Below are positions 19,926-32,163 of a stretch of DNA of 64,000 nt, in pieces (within the stretch, counting starts at the first letter, position 1; every line of letters starts with the position of its first letter). The position numbers and the translations under genes are program-made. The notes beneath the pieces were generated by a model. That model worked only from the letters and a program-made list of their open reading frames with translations, made no database searches and was not told where the DNA came from. This DNA comes from Ypsolopha sequella (Eukaryota; Arthropoda; Insecta; Lepidoptera; Ypsolophidae). The DNA lies in assembly GCA_934047225.1 (NCBI GenBank), contig OW203991.1, positions 9,734,001 through 9,798,000 of the forward strand. Direction: 5' to 3'.

Positions 19926-22915
19926 ATTATGTGTATTTTGAATTCTAAGTATATTATTCTTGTACGGACATATCCATCATGAAAATATAACACTTTTATT
20001 TTTAATGTGTAAATAAGGAATTAGTGTTTGTCAGCAACCTCTGAATTTTTAAGCTTTTGAAATATGAATTTAGTATTTTTCTCAAATACCGTTGAGTATA
20101 TTTAAAAAAAAAATTTTAAGCGATAACAAAGAAACTGAAACAAACATTCTTAGAACATTTCACTTTGCTTTATCTGTCGGTTCGGTAAAATAAATTAATA
20201 AATATATTGTGAAATGAGTACACGTGTTGTGGTTTTTCATCATGTTATTATCCAAGCTTCACCAAGTGCCGACAATAGCAATTAATAATCATACAAATAT
20301 AGGTATTTCAAATTAAATCGAAAGTAAGGTTTTCTTTGTACAAGAGGAAAAAAGTAAATAGTTCAGGAAATATAATTTGCACTGATGAATGGGACAGCCT
20401 GTTTCCACAAAGAATATAAATGGAGTAAAAGGTCTAGATACATTTTAATAAGTACTGGTGTTCATCACACCTGAACCCATTAGGGAATGTATTCAAAATG
20501 AAATACCCTTTCACTATTTCTAAAATATCCCTGTGTGGATAGTTGTAAATAAAAATATTAGGTAAGAAACTCTTTTTCTTACAATTCTCTTAATTACTTC
20601 TGAATAATTAGAAGTCTCAACATAAACTGTTCACAGTATATGGATAGTTGTGACCAGCCCCTGTATTCTGTATCTTTAATTGCCAACTGGACTAGGTGCC
20701 TATCATCAAAAACATAGCTAGAAACGGAACTTTCAAAATTGCCTTTAGTGGTTATTGAACTATTTACGAACTGTGTCGTCACTTTAAGTGCAAACATATC
20801 CTTAGACGATCGCAATTCGATAGTATATCTATGTTTTTGATGACAGACACCAAGTCCAGATGGCAACTAAAGATACATAATAGGCCTTCAGGTCACAGGT
20901 GACCTTAAATCACGCGCGATGCAACTTAGTTAAATCACAGATGCGAGGAGCATGGCATACAGTTTAATCGCAAAAACATCGTGTCACGCATCGTTTTCGC
21001 GAAATTTTAAATATTTCAAGTATTATTTTCACATAGCGTTTCTTGGGAACTTTTAATAATACCAAGTTTTAATACGTATCATCTTTAATCATTATGATAA
21101 CATATCATATATGTTAGATCTGATGATAAGTAAGAACACTTTCGGCTGTATATTTTATTGAAAATATTCTTCTCCGTTTTGATTCTGTTGCAAAATATCG
21201 AAACTGTCAAAAGAACAATTTACAATAGCAATATATTTGGCAGGCAAAAAAAATTCCGGCGTAAGAACTCACCTTTTATGAATAACATTACATTAACGCT
21301 ATTCCCTATAATATAAAACATGGGATCATTTTAAAAGTAAATAAAACGTATTGTCCACATTCGTTACGAACATTTTCACTTCAAATTCTACTCGTGATAG
21401 CGGAAAAAATATATTTTCGTCGCACTTCTTTATCTCGGAACAGATAAACATAATACCTACTTGAAATTATGCGCACCGCGTATCCCATTTATTCCATTCC
21501 ATATACGCTGCCTCTCGCGACTCCATTAAGTCGACAAAAATATTAAGTTACGCGTCAAAAAAACACTTTTTGGTGGCTCTATTTACATAATAGGTGAGAT
21601 ACTCAATACTTGGGCTGTAGAGTAAACAAAAAATGAGAAGAAATCTCACGTTGGCGCGTTAAAACAGGCTCTTCTCAATAATTGGTTGGTATTTTTTGGG
21701 TTCACATATACTGTATAGACATGATTGATTTGTTCTTTATATAATGGCTCATTTTGTGCCCTTGAACGTTTTAAAAACAAATAATATAACCCTTATATTT
21801 TTGATAAGTGTGTCTGTCTGTCATTGATGTTTTTTGGAAAGGATAAAGCTTGAATTTGCAGTGACATGATAGAATTTTAGCCTTTTAAATTAGGAAAAAT
21901 CATTTTTGAAACAAAAAACCCTTGAACTAGGTACAGAAAAATGAGCTTTTTAGCCGCTCTCGTAGATTTTTCCTTGATAATTGTGATAGAGATTACAGAG
22001 ACTATGGAGACAGAGTACATAAGACTTATTTTAGATACAAGTGCCGCCGTCCCAAAAAGCAGGATTTTTGATATAATTATATTTCAAAACTAAAAAGTAA
22101 AATATTATAAATGAATGTAAAAGATATACAGATACCTCTTCACTTATGTAAGGTACGAAAGCCTTAGTGCTTGAGTCAATTTTGTACATGACCATTTTTA
22201 AAAGTAAGCTAAAGTTCAGAAAATATTATTTGCACCGGATCGATGCAAATTGTATTTCCTGAACTATTAATACTTAAGGAAATGCGGAGTAAATGATTTG
22301 TATGAGCGTTTTTTTTTTGTTAAAAACACCACCTTTCGATAATATTTTAAGATTTAGGACCATTTAAAAAGAACTAAGAAATAACTAAAATTTGGTAATA
22401 TCAAGAAAATAGAAAAGCATTTCCAAGCTTCTCAAAACCCGCGATCGAACCGAAGTCTTTCTTCATCCTCTTTCGTCAGCCCCGAAAAACGTCGTATTTA
22501 TCCAACTTTATCTCATCCCTTCAAAGCATAGAGGTCTGAGCCCCGGACACACTAAACCTTACACTAGAGGCTCTAAACTCAATAGAGGGTCCCAAGGGAT
22601 GACAGGATAATGCCCTCTTCGTTTCTCAACGGACCCTGGCAGCTTTGCAGATAACAACAGTATGAGCTCTTCCATTGACAATATAGCACCAAAATTTGGG
22701 GCAGTTTTATTTCGGTTTGCTAATCGAGTGTTTTCCACTCCTTAGAGTGAAAAATATGGAACGCCGAAAAAACATTTTTAGGTACAAATGTATAAAAAAA
22801 ATTCGTCAATATCATAGTCCTGTAAAAATTCAGGGCGTCTCATTTAAAACTTAATGAGATAAAATGATTATGGCTGTTCAAATCACGCAGCTCAATAAAT
22901 ACTGACATTCGCATA
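19926..22915. other. 3 kb without recognisable features
   Basis: The longest open frame (minus 20594-20866, 90 residues) has no recognisable motif. No repeats were paired with other parts of the window. Confidence 0.35.
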
Positions 22916-22934
22916 ATGTCAATTCGATAGTTTG

Positions 22935-23150
22935 TAATTTAATTAGGTTAGGTTAGATTAGTTTCTTAAACAACCGTAAAAAAACCCACTGAGATGTTAA
23001 AATAGTCGTAATCGTTCATTCGACTGATGATGCCAGCCCCAAATGGGCCGAAAAAATAGGTGCAACGATAAGTGAAGCGCGATAAGCGAAGCGAGAGTGA
23101 TCGTAGATTAGGGAGCCGAGCGAAGCGGAGCGTAGCGACCACTTTTACCA
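22935..23150. repeat. Repeat fragment with TTAGG-like run and GCGAAGCG-rich tract
   Basis: TTAGGTTAGGTTAGATTAG (22944-22962) resembles the insect telomere unit TTAGG, about three copies only. It is followed by CGACTGATGATGCCAGCCCC (23021), the inverse of the GCATCAG motif, and then by an AGCGAAGCGAGAG / GAGCGAAGCGGAGCG tract at 23086-23133. Probably a composite of interspersed repeats. Confidence 0.4.
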
Positions 23151-25247
23151 CATCTTTTGACATAGCCGATCAGGTTATGAAATGTCAATTCTACAATATG
23201 GCTATGACAATTATAACCGGGTTATAGAGAAAGGGAAAAATAAAATGCATTTGCAAAAGTTACAAAAAAAGCTTTATCTCTATGATAAATAGAACACGTG
23301 GTTTAATTTTCTGAGCAAGTCATTAAAACATAGTATATGTTTACAGCGTTCTGTAATGAACAAATATTTAAACTTGTTTTACGATAATTACCTATATATT
23401 ACACTATTATACTTATATACCCAGCTGGTTTCGAAATTTAATAAATTATCAAGGGTTGTAACCTTGTAGCCCATTACCAATTGAAACCCATACATATTAT
23501 ACCACTTAAATAGTGTGCTATAAATAAATCTACTTTCATGGGAGTATCGATAAGGCTCTGGAACGTGGTAGTGATATCACACAGGATTCATATCGGTCCA
23601 ACCATTTTTATACTCAAGACTGCTTTCAATCCAAAGTCTTAAATTGTTTAACTCTTGTTTAGCGATTGGAGAACGCAGCAGATTAAATCAATGATATGCA
23701 TGAAACATAAAGGTATGTACATTTACATTTTCACTCAACAATTGTCACGACTTTTCTATTAGACTTGAAAAATCTTACTTAATCGTGGTTACATGAGAAA
23801 ATATTTGCTTAAAACAAGATACGTTCACTGTAATAAAGTTTACACAAAGCCTTTTGATCTCATTAACGAGGGGCGCATCATTTTCGTGAACGACAGTACA
23901 TAGTGGGGAGGGCCACGTTTTACTGAACGCAAGTATAAAACAGCACTTTGAAACACGAGCCAACAAAAGAGATGGCTTTCGATGAGTAGGACCTTATGAT
24001 TGGACCCTTAAATAGTTTGTTTTTTTGCAAAAAATAAGTAGACCTGGGTTTATATACCAAATTATAAACATTTCAAAATTTATTTGTTAATTAATTGTTA
24101 CAATTAATAACAATAATAGTAATTTATTCACAAAAGTAAACACTACTTTGCAATGTTTGGCACTATAGTTCCAACACTAAGTTTCTTTTTACAGCGAGAA
24201 CTAGGCTCAACCCAATAAGGTTATGTGATTTAAGGTATCTTTTAATATATCTATAAATTTTCATAAAGAAAAGGCAAAGAATTTATTTAAAACTGTACTC
24301 TGTATCCTCCAACTAGTCCAAATACAGCCTGGTTAAGTTAGGACCAAAAAGGCAACAAGTAATTTGATATAGAGGCCCAGCTAATGGGCCCAAGGGAGAA
24401 CAAGGTCAAAGGGCCTTCATCAAAATTCGGGGTGCGAACCCTGTTTATCAATTTCTATAAAATTTTCACTCGTCTCAGATAACCACTTAAGAAAAGGCCT
24501 TGGTCCTGTCAGCTAAATAAGACCCTTATTCACTTGGATGTTACAGTTTTCCCATAAAAAGTCAACTAAGACTATGATATAATTACTTTCTGTTAGAAAC
24601 CAAATCAGTTAGCAACGTTTTATACAAAAAAGAAAAATCCTGACAAAAAATAAATGTCCCCATTTCTCTCGGCGCAATCTCAAGAATATTCATAGCCTTC
24701 CCAAAAAAAAAAACAAGAAACAGAGCAAGTAATTAATCAATTAACCACTCCTCGCACAAGAAGTGAAACAAATAAATTTTCCCGCTGCTCGGCGCGGCGG
24801 AAAAAAATAAAAATAAGAAACTAGTGCGGGCGGAAAGGGTCCAAACTAATGGTCAGTCCATTACCTTTGTTATCTGGGGCTTGGGCCTACGCATAGTCCC
24901 GGACGCGATATGAGAAACTGTAAGTCTCAAGGTTTGAAATCGAGGAGGGTTTGAATGCCAAATGATGCGAGGCATTCCACAGAAATGCATACTGATATGG
25001 CTTTTATTTATGTGCTGGCTTGGTAAGAGCCTATTATTTTGTACTCTATTTATTACGGTTTTGTGCTCATTTTAGCCACTGTATTTGTCGTCTTCGACCT
25101 ACCCATCACCCCTGTCACTCAATCACATACATAAAATAAGTTTTGTTTATACGTAACTTAAGATTACCAACTGCAGTTTATTTAAGTATTTAAGAGGAAC
25201 ACTGTACGGATAAACCCTCACAGGTATTTGTTACACCTTTGTAAATG
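23151..25247. other. Unrecognised DNA
   Basis: No gene, RNA or paired repeat recognised in this 2 kb stretch. Confidence 0.35.
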
Positions 25248-25520
25248 TATACAGTGTGTTAAGATGAAGTTGCGGAAACCGAAAACTGGCGATACTACTC
25301 GTCCATACTAACAACTTTTTGTGAAGCAAAATTAAGAATTCGAGAAAGAAATAAAACAGTTCTTTCATACATTTTTTCGGGTAGATATGAAACTTTTTTA
25401 TAGAACACCTGATTGTTTTTTCGCGATTCGAGGTTTGTCTCCATATTAAAAGTTGTTCGTGTCGTATATGAGTACTTTTGCCAGTTTCCAGCTTCCGCAA
25501 CTTCATTTTAAAACCTAGTA
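25248..25520. mobile_element. MITE family B, copy 2
   Basis: TATACAGTGTGTTAAGATGA and the inverted right end TACTAGGTTTTAAAATGAAG are the TIRs. GAAACTGGCAAAAGTACT pairs with AAACTGGCGATACTACT further in. It aligns with 8512-9086 but lacks the tandem repeat in that copy. Confidence 0.75.
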
Positions 25521-25783
25521 CAGTAAATAATAAATAATTTTACTTTATAGTTTTTCTGGTTTGAGCAGACCTACGTATTTTGTTCTGTAGCCTCGTTCAA
25601 GCAAGCTAAATTAATTATATTAATAAATTTATCATATTATTTTTGACTTGGTGACGAAAGCAAATAAAAATGTTTCAACTTTATTTGCTTTTGCTTAGTA
25701 TAATAAAATCAATTTGTAATTTATAATTTTTTTGTGACATAAAGCTTGTCATCTAAATGATACAAATGTCTCCTTAAAAACTT

Positions 25784-26034
25784 TATACAAGGTTAAATAA
25801 TATTAGTTGGCGAAATTCAAACATGAACAACTGTTTGTATGGGAGCTTAGCAAAATTCGTAACTTTTTTTCATTTCCTCCCATACAAATTGCCCCGATCA
25901 GCTGACTGGTCCAGTATGGAAAGGTGAAAACAAATTTTAAGAATTTTGCACAATCCTAATAGTAAAAGTTGTTCATTTGGACATGTTCTACATATGTTTC
26001 AAATTTCGCCAACTAATTTAATTTAACCTTATAC
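25784..26034. mobile_element. MITE with TTGGCGAAATT inverted ends
   Basis: TATACAAGGTTAAATAATAT...TAGTTGGCGAAATTC...CATGAACAAC pairs with the inverted right end TGTATAAGGTTAAATTAAAT...TAGTTGGCGAAATTTG...GAACAAC. TIRs are about 60 bp around a core with CTCCCATACAAATTG. Non-autonomous, superfamily unknown. Confidence 0.75.
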
Positions 26035-27134
26035 ATTACAGGCCACAACGCTCCTGAGTTTGTAAAGTTGCCGCCCAAACAATGCCGGGTAAGGGACCAC
26101 TGTTGTATGGAGGAGGAAATTTAACCCACTGCAGTCTGAGTGGACTATACCTTTAGGATAGATTAAGGGATTCTCTTGAGTACATCGAGCGATTGCATCG
26201 AAATTTATGTAAGTAATTGTTACTTTAATTTGTATTATTATAAGACTATCTATTCGAGTATTTGGGCGGTTTTTCAAAGAACAAGTGGCTCAATTGTGTT
26301 TTATAGCGCTTTGTAGTCCAACAATAAAGAATGTCACACAAAAGTAAATATTCCGATTGGCTTTAATGTAAAAAAAGGGAAGAGGTTTTTTGATTATATA
26401 GCCTCAGAAGTTATTTTAATTTTTTTTAATTTAGAATTAGTAAAATTTCTAGTTAAATATGATAAGTAATAATTAATTTAAGAATGTAACCTTTAAACTG
26501 TATTATAGTCTTACTAAAAAGTTGCCGTAACTTTCAATTAAAAAGCGTTTTTTAAGAAATTAAATAAAAAATTAAATAAACTCTTTTTTTGTTTGCACCA
26601 TTTAACTAGTTTACATTATGAATTCTACAAAAACACTTTATTACATTTATTTCCAGATATACTTCGACTTCTTGTCGGCATCAGTGGAACTTAACAAAAT
26701 TAATTTATATAATTTACTAAAATGTCATAATATGGCAGACAGACACCATTCAGCTAGGTTTTTCTAGATGAATTGATTGTGAAAGCCAGAAAACTCTTCC
26801 TTTTACATCAAGAAGGTTGGGCCCGAAGGTTACAGAGGCTTTACGATATTTAGTAAAACTCTTAGGTGCTTATAAATCAAGCAGTAAATAATAAAAGAAG
26901 GTCTCTCAGAAAAAGTGAAGGCGCTGATCTTATGGGTTATTCACCTTGTACGAAAATTAATCTTCTTATATATTATGTATTATTGGCAAAAGTTCTGCAA
27001 ACCTACATTTCGGTCTTATTACAAAATCTAAGTTAACTGTATACAGCTGAATTTACAGTAGAAACTTGTTATCTGATCTCACATGTAGCGCGGAAATCTT
27101 AAAAATAAATTCGACTTCGCTCTTTGACACAGTG
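26035..27134. other. Unassigned DNA with one motif copy
   Basis: AGATATACTTCGACTTCTTG / TCGGCATCAGTGG at 26655-26690 belongs to the ATATATTTCG...GCATCAGT motif set. No gene recognised. Confidence 0.4.
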
Positions 27135-27879
27135 TATATGTCACAGCCATATCGTATAGCATGCCGTATTACAAATAGGCGCGACAGATTTAAAAACGTC
27201 GCTGTATTGTAATGCAGCTACTTCACGTATTTCAATTCGGCTGTAATAAAGTACGGTACGCCGCATTTTATGAGCACTTGGCGTTCGTCAAAGCGGATCA
27301 GTAACGTGGCCCCGACATACAAACGGGCGCATCATTGATACGCCGCCGCTTTGAAAGTATTAGTTCTATTTGTCGCCGCAAGTAGCGCTGCATGATCATA
27401 ACAACAAAAAGGTGTCGCAATCGACAACAGTGTCACAACAAAGTGAAATTAAAATTGAATTTAGAAGTGCAAACGTTGATAACATTCGTGAAAATATTGA
27501 ATTCAAACCATGGACGAATTAATACTTGTATTTATTCGTCTATGATTCAAACACAACATTCGTGAAAATACTGTATGTATTGTTAGTATAATTAGAAAAC
27601 ATGTACTTGCACTTTTGATATTGCTTATTGAATATTGCTTATTTTATCTTTAAGACGTTTTTAGCTTTACAAAAATTTTGAGATTTCAAAAATACCAATT
27701 TTTTTATATTTCTTTTGTTCATAATTTATTGCTTCTTGCTGACTATAATACAAAACGTCGCCGCCGGACGGTGTCGCTTTGTAGACCGTGAGGTAACCGC
27801 ATTACAATACAGCGACGTTTGTCAATACGGTGCGCCCTTTTGTAATACGGCGTGTTATACGATATGGCTGTGACATATA
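27135..27879. mobile_element. 745 bp TIR element, ~90 bp ends
   Basis: TATGTCACAGCCATATCGTA at the left pairs with the identical inverted sequence at the right end. Homology continues through GCCGTATTACAAA and AACGTCGCTGTATTGTAATGC. The edges read TA-TATGTCAC and GTGACATA-TA, compatible with a TA target. A central imperfect palindrome near 27510-27545 contains a 12-codon ATG frame (27511-27546) starting ATGGACGAATTAATAC. No transposase. Confidence 0.8.
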
Positions 27880-28062
27880 TAACTTCAACTGAACAAGTAG
27901 CAGACACAATAAAATATTTTTCAAATTTTACAAAGAGTGTAATTTTATTACGATCAAAACCGTAGGAAACGAACTTTTTGTTTGATCAAACAATGTCATA
28001 ACACCCACAACCGCAATAAAGTTACTACATACCACTTTACACACACATTTTTATTTGTAACT
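27880..28062. other. Unassigned DNA
   Basis: Nothing recognised. Confidence 0.4.
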
Positions 28063-28256
28063 AGCTTCTGCCCGCGGCTTCGCCCGCGTTGATTAAGTTT
28101 TTGTATAGTCGTATCGAAACTGTAAATGTTTTTAGTTTTAGTAGTTGACCTGATTTTGATTTAGAGTATTTAAAGTGTTTTTGGTTCTCATCATATCTAA
28201 TTTGATCCCTATGTAAAGTTTTTTTGGCGAGGCCGAAGAGCAAGACACGTTTCCGT
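28063..28256 (-). mobile_element. Helitron-like 3' end (first half of an interrupted element)
   Basis: Read on the minus strand, this piece ends ACGCGGGCGAAGCCGCGGGC, then AGAAGCTAG, followed by T. A GC-rich hairpin just before a CTAG end at an A|T target is the Helitron 3' signature. On the plus strand the block then reaches TTTGGCGAGGCCGAAGAG and CCGTCTTT at 28250-28257, where the R1-like LINE begins. The element resumes at 32163. Confidence 0.55.
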
Positions 28257-28542
28257 CTTTTTTTTTTTTTTATTTATTCCTGTTTTTTAATTTTTCAGGG
28301 ACCTTGTTTTTTTTTTTTTTTAAATATTTATTTGCATCATAATACTTTTACATTGTTTATTATGTTACTTAATTTTTTATTGAATATTACATTACACCTT
28401 TAATATCTTTATCTTTAATTTTATCTTTAATAAAATTTATACTGTTATTATAATTAATCAATGAAATTTTTATTTTATTTTTATTTTTTAGCGTATATAA
28501 AAATATATATTTATTTTCTTTTCTGGGGCACTGCCCGCTGCT

Positions 28543-30187
28543 TTACGTCTTGTTAGTTTGTGCCACTGCTTTCATGACGTCGATGCAGTATTCGGCAAAT
28601 TTCGGTCCTGAACTCTTACCCGCCAGGAGGGAGCTCCAGTTTGAGGTTTCAATGTTCATGTCGAACTCAAGTTCGAGCTGCAACCTCCTGGATTCGAACA
28701 TTGGACATTCGTTCAGGACGTGTTCGATTGTCTGATCGGCGTCTGGGGAGCAAGAGCAGCCTGGGTCGTCACGACATTTGAAGCGGTGAAGGTAGTGTGC
28801 GTTCCCGCCGTGACCAGTCCACGCTTGAGTGATCCAATATGAGACCCTAAAATTCACTATTGTTCGGAAAGACTGGCAAATGTCCGGGAAGAAAAGTTTG
28901 GTGATTCTGCCCTTCTCGGACATGGAGTATTCCTCCCGCCAGATTTCTAGGGTCCGTTGGCGGATCACTCTCCTGGCATATGACAGAGGGAATCTGTCAT
29001 AATCTGCGGCTGTCTTTTTGTGTAGGGCGGCATGCTTAGCTAGCTCGTCGGCGCGCTCGTTTCCAGCAGTGCCAATGTGAGCCCACACCCACCATAACTT
29101 TATTTGGACGCCCTTTTCAGCCACAACTGCCAGGTCTGCCCTGATGTCTGTCACAAGGGGATGCGTGGAACACGGGTTTGCAATTGCATCCAGAGAGGAG
29201 CGTGAGTCGCTAAGGATGTCTGCCTCCCTGAAGTGTTTGTCCTTCACCGTCAGCCTGATTGCCTGCCGCAATGCGAGAAGCTCCGACTGGTAAACAGTAC
29301 AAAATGCTTCCAGTCAGAACTTCTTTGACAGCACCTCGATACTGTTTCGCCAGTATGTGAATGCACATCCGACTTTGCCCTCGATCTTGCTGCCATCAGT
29401 ATAGATACTGACCGGAGCGTTGGTTTGTCTCCCGGCGCGTTGTCATCGAGACGATCCAATACCGTGTAGCGAACCCTCTGCCGAAGGGCAGGATGGGGCA
29501 GTTGGTAAAATGGTATTCTAGACTCCACCAGACGGTCCCTCGCCTCCAGCAGGGGCTTGCCACGCTTCACGGCATATAACTCGGCCGCCTCACGCACCCG
29601 CAGCTCGATCAGGAGCAGCCTTGCAATCGTTATCGCTGAATCATAGGAGACGGTTTGGTATGATTTAGCAATCTTTATAGCTTTTAATCGTTGTTCCGAC
29701 CTCAGACGTTTTATAATATATTTTTTGGACGTGCTATCAGCCCATACGTTCGCTGCGTAAAGAAGAATAGGCTCTACTGCCCCGATATACAGCTGCCTGA
29801 CTATTTCGGAGTTAAGACCCCAAAAGGCCTTAGCGACCCGAGTCAGTCCCTTGCAAACGGTGGCAGCTTTATAGCAGACCATCTTGATGTGCTCCAGGAA
29901 CGTCAAGTTCTTGTCGATCGTTAGCCCAAGTATTTTGATTTTGTCGACGGGTGGCAATAGGACATTTGCCATTGTGATATGGGGCGTTGGAAAGTCTCTC
30001 TTTCCTGTAACAACCATCAAAGCGGTTTTATGCGGAGAAAACCTAAGTTTGTGTTAAATACCCCAAGTGACGCCAGCGTATGTAAGAGTGATAGACCTGT
30101 CAGATAAGTAGCTGTCTACCACGCTATACACATCCGCAGGACAGTTTTTAGCCTGCAGATGTGCCTTAATATCGGGTTTCCGAAAAG
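28543..30187 (-). pseudogene. R1-like LINE: RT palm fragment, thumb, RNase H, C-terminal zinc motif
   Basis: Reading minus from 30187: IKAHLQAKNCPADVYSVV and SDRSITLTYAGV are RT palm, then a stop. The frame resumes HKLRFSPHKTALMVVTGK, then the thumb (KILGLTIDKNLTFLEHIK, AVEPILLYAANVWADST). Between TYAGV and HKLRFSP the segment that should hold the catalytic (F/Y)ADD box is deleted. A frameshift precedes an RNase H domain with all four acidic positions: IYTDGSK, SELLALRQA, SDSRSS and NERADELAK. The end has a CSCSP...IEHVLNEC zinc-like motif. Stops and the deletion show it is dead. RNase H plus this C-terminus favours the R1/I group. The clade call is tentative. Confidence 0.75.
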
Positions 30188-31738
30188 ACTACAGCACAAC
30201 TTCTAATCTTAGTAACATTGTTGACGATGTTCTGACATCTTCTGATGCAGGTCATGGCACGCTGATGGTTCTTTTGGATTTTAGTCGAGCGTTTGACTGC
30301 ATAAGTATCCCACTCCTACTGTCTAAGTTAAAACTTTGTGGTCTGTCTAATAAAGCATGTCAATGGTTCTCTACATATTTTTCTGAACGAACACAAATAA
30401 TTCGTTCAGTGCGTCAATGCTAAAGGTGCTACCGTCAAGTCTAAGCCTTTACCTGTTAACCGCGGTGTTATCCAAGGCTCAATACTGGGGCCCACCCTTT
30501 TTGCAATATATACATCTAATATAACTCCAGCTTTTAAAAATACAAAGTTCCATCTATACGCCGATGACACGCAATTATACGTACAAATACCGGCGACGGC
30601 TCATGATATTGAACAGGCAACTTCCAAGCTTAATGAAGATTTAGAAGCCACAATGCAATGGGCAAGAGATCACAGTTTAATGCTTAACCCTAAAAAAAGT
30701 GTCGCAATAATACTCGGAACTAAGCACCAAGTACAATCAATTAAAGTTTTTAATCCAAAAATCAGATTAGGTGATTCTTTTACACCCATAGAAAGTTGTT
30801 GTGTTCGTAATTTGGGGCTACTGATGGATGAAAACTTACATTTTGAAAAGCATGTTCAACAAAAAGTGGCTTAGTCCTTTGGAGCTCTTAAAAGTCTATA
30901 TAAAATTAGGCCATGTTTAGATCCAAAGGTGCGATTGCAGGTTTGTAATAGTCTCGTGCTCTCACATCTAAGCTACTGTGATATTGTGTATGGTCCGTGT
31001 TTATTCCAAAAAACAGCTAAAGCTGTGCAGCGAGTCCAGAATGCTTGAATGCGATTTTGCAATAATATTCCTAGGAGGGACCACATTTCACCCCATCTAC
31101 AGGCTAAAGGTATCTTGAATATGGCTAATACGAGAGCATTAAAACCATCATGTTTTTTGTTTAACCTATTAAAAACTAAAACTCCTTCATACTTATATAA
31201 GAAATTAGAATGGTTATCTACATCTCGTAGAAACATACTAAAGACCCCTAAAACTACTCTTGCCAATACCAGGGGCTGCTTCAAGATAGTTGCATCTAAA
31301 TGTTGGAATGTGCTGCCACCACCAGTATTAAATGTCGAGTCATTGGGCTCTTTCCGCACTAAGTGTAGCAGATGGCTACTCTTGAAGCAGTCTCAGGCTA
31401 TACGTGTTCCCTTCTAAAACTAAACATTGTTATTTTCTTTATTCTTTATTTTTTTTAATTATTATTTTTATTTTGTTCTTTGGTTTTAAAAAACTTTGTA
31501 GGCTTTTTTTTTCTTTTTTCAATTTATTTTGTAGTTAATATTTATTGTAGTTACTTTAACTTAATCTAATATGTGTTTCATCATGTAGTATTACAAGGCT
31601 GAGCTGAAAATCGGCGGCTGTCTGCATGTGTAGCTAGCTGTATGCCGAGCTTAGATCTTTTTGTCTTTTCACTTATGTATTTATTGTTGTGTGTATATGT
31701 TTTAGCACATTTGTAAGACAAATACATTATCTTTTATT
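30188..31738 (+). mobile_element. CR1/L2-like LINE, 5'-truncated, inserted in the R1-like LINE
   Basis: Coding runs from about 30190 to 31417 with several breaks, followed by a T-rich 3' UTR that ends in TTTATTATTTATTTATTT. The two sides of the R1-like frame rejoin (WWPFIK / IKAHLQ), and TTAATATCGG (30171) and TTAATAAACGG (31755) look like its target duplication. The insertion is therefore younger than the R1-like copy. Confidence 0.8.
30190..31417 (+). pseudogene. CR1/L2-like reverse transcriptase with intact YADD box, broken frame
   Basis: The reading order is clear although the frame is broken. TLMVLLDFSRAFDC (first catalytic Asp) comes first, then a frameshift near 30418. Next are NRGVIQGSILGPTLFAIY, LYADDTQLY (catalytic YADD) and LEATMQWARDHSLMLNPKKS. 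ESCCVRNLGLLMDENLHFEK then runs to a stop (30872-30874). The frame continues SFGALKSLYKIRPCLDP, another stop near 31046, then a C-terminal part ending RWLLLKQSQAIRVPF at 31417. GVIQGSILGP and LYADDTQLY are typical of CR1/L2/Daphne-type LINEs. Fingers and endonuclease are missing, so the copy cannot have been autonomous. Confidence 0.8.
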
Positions 31739-31749
31739 ATTTATTTATT

Positions 31750-32163
31750 TTATTTAATAAACGGCCACCAGGCGTGATCAAAAGCTCCCTCTATGTATAG
31801 TGACACGAGAGCAACGATCTTTTTACTTACGTTTCTCTCGTATTTCAGCAGGTCAACTAAATCATAGAGAGCATCCTCAGTTCCTCGCTGCGGCAAAAAG
31901 CCATACTGTCTGGCGTTTAGGTGACCTCGGGCTTCCAGGTGCCATAGGAGCCTGTTATTCCACAGCTTTTCGAAGACCTTTCCCATCACTGGAAGCAGGC
32001 CAATTGGTCGGTGGGCCCTTGGGTTTGCGTAGTCCTCTTTGTTAGGCTTAGGAAGAACACAAACTCGTGCCCGGTTCCAGTGTCTGGGAAAGAGTCCCAC
32101 AGCCAGGCACCTATTAAAAACCGCGAGAAACAGCCTACAATTAGCCATTATTGTTTCGTCTTT
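31750..32163 (-). pseudogene. R1-like LINE: RT fingers fragment
   Basis: The minus frame reads DETIMANCRLFLAVFNRCL, FPRHWNRARVCVLPKPNK, HRPIGLLPVMGKVFEKLW, QYGFLPQRGTEDAL and VSLYIEGAFDHAWWPFIK. These are RT blocks 1 to 3 (the RPIGLLP and GFLPQRGTEDAL boxes, and the A box with D in GAFDHA; the usual first catalytic Asp position reads Y-I-E-G). It ends exactly where the CR1/L2-like LINE inserts. Homology continues upstream of the first Met, so the ATG at 32148 is not the real start. Confidence 0.8.

Larger units (their letters stand above)
28257..32163 (-). mobile_element. R1-like LINE, defective, interrupted by a second LINE
   Basis: This is a minus-strand non-LTR retrotransposon with a poly-A tail (a T run on plus at 28257-28271). 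It is flanked by CGTCTTT on both sides (28251 and 32157), which is the probable target duplication within the Helitron remnant. The polyprotein pieces run from fingers (31750-32163), through part of the palm (30030-30187), to thumb, RNase H and C-terminal zinc motif (28543-30020). The CR1/L2-like LINE at 30188-31738 splits it. The 5' half (gag, endonuclease) is missing. Confidence 0.75.

Noticed and set aside
20594..20866. 90-residue minus-strand open frame
   Set aside because: No motif, no supporting splice or promoter signals, surrounded by unrecognised AT-rich DNA.
22944..22962. Interstitial telomere
   Set aside because: Only about three imperfect TTAGG units. Reported only as a curiosity.
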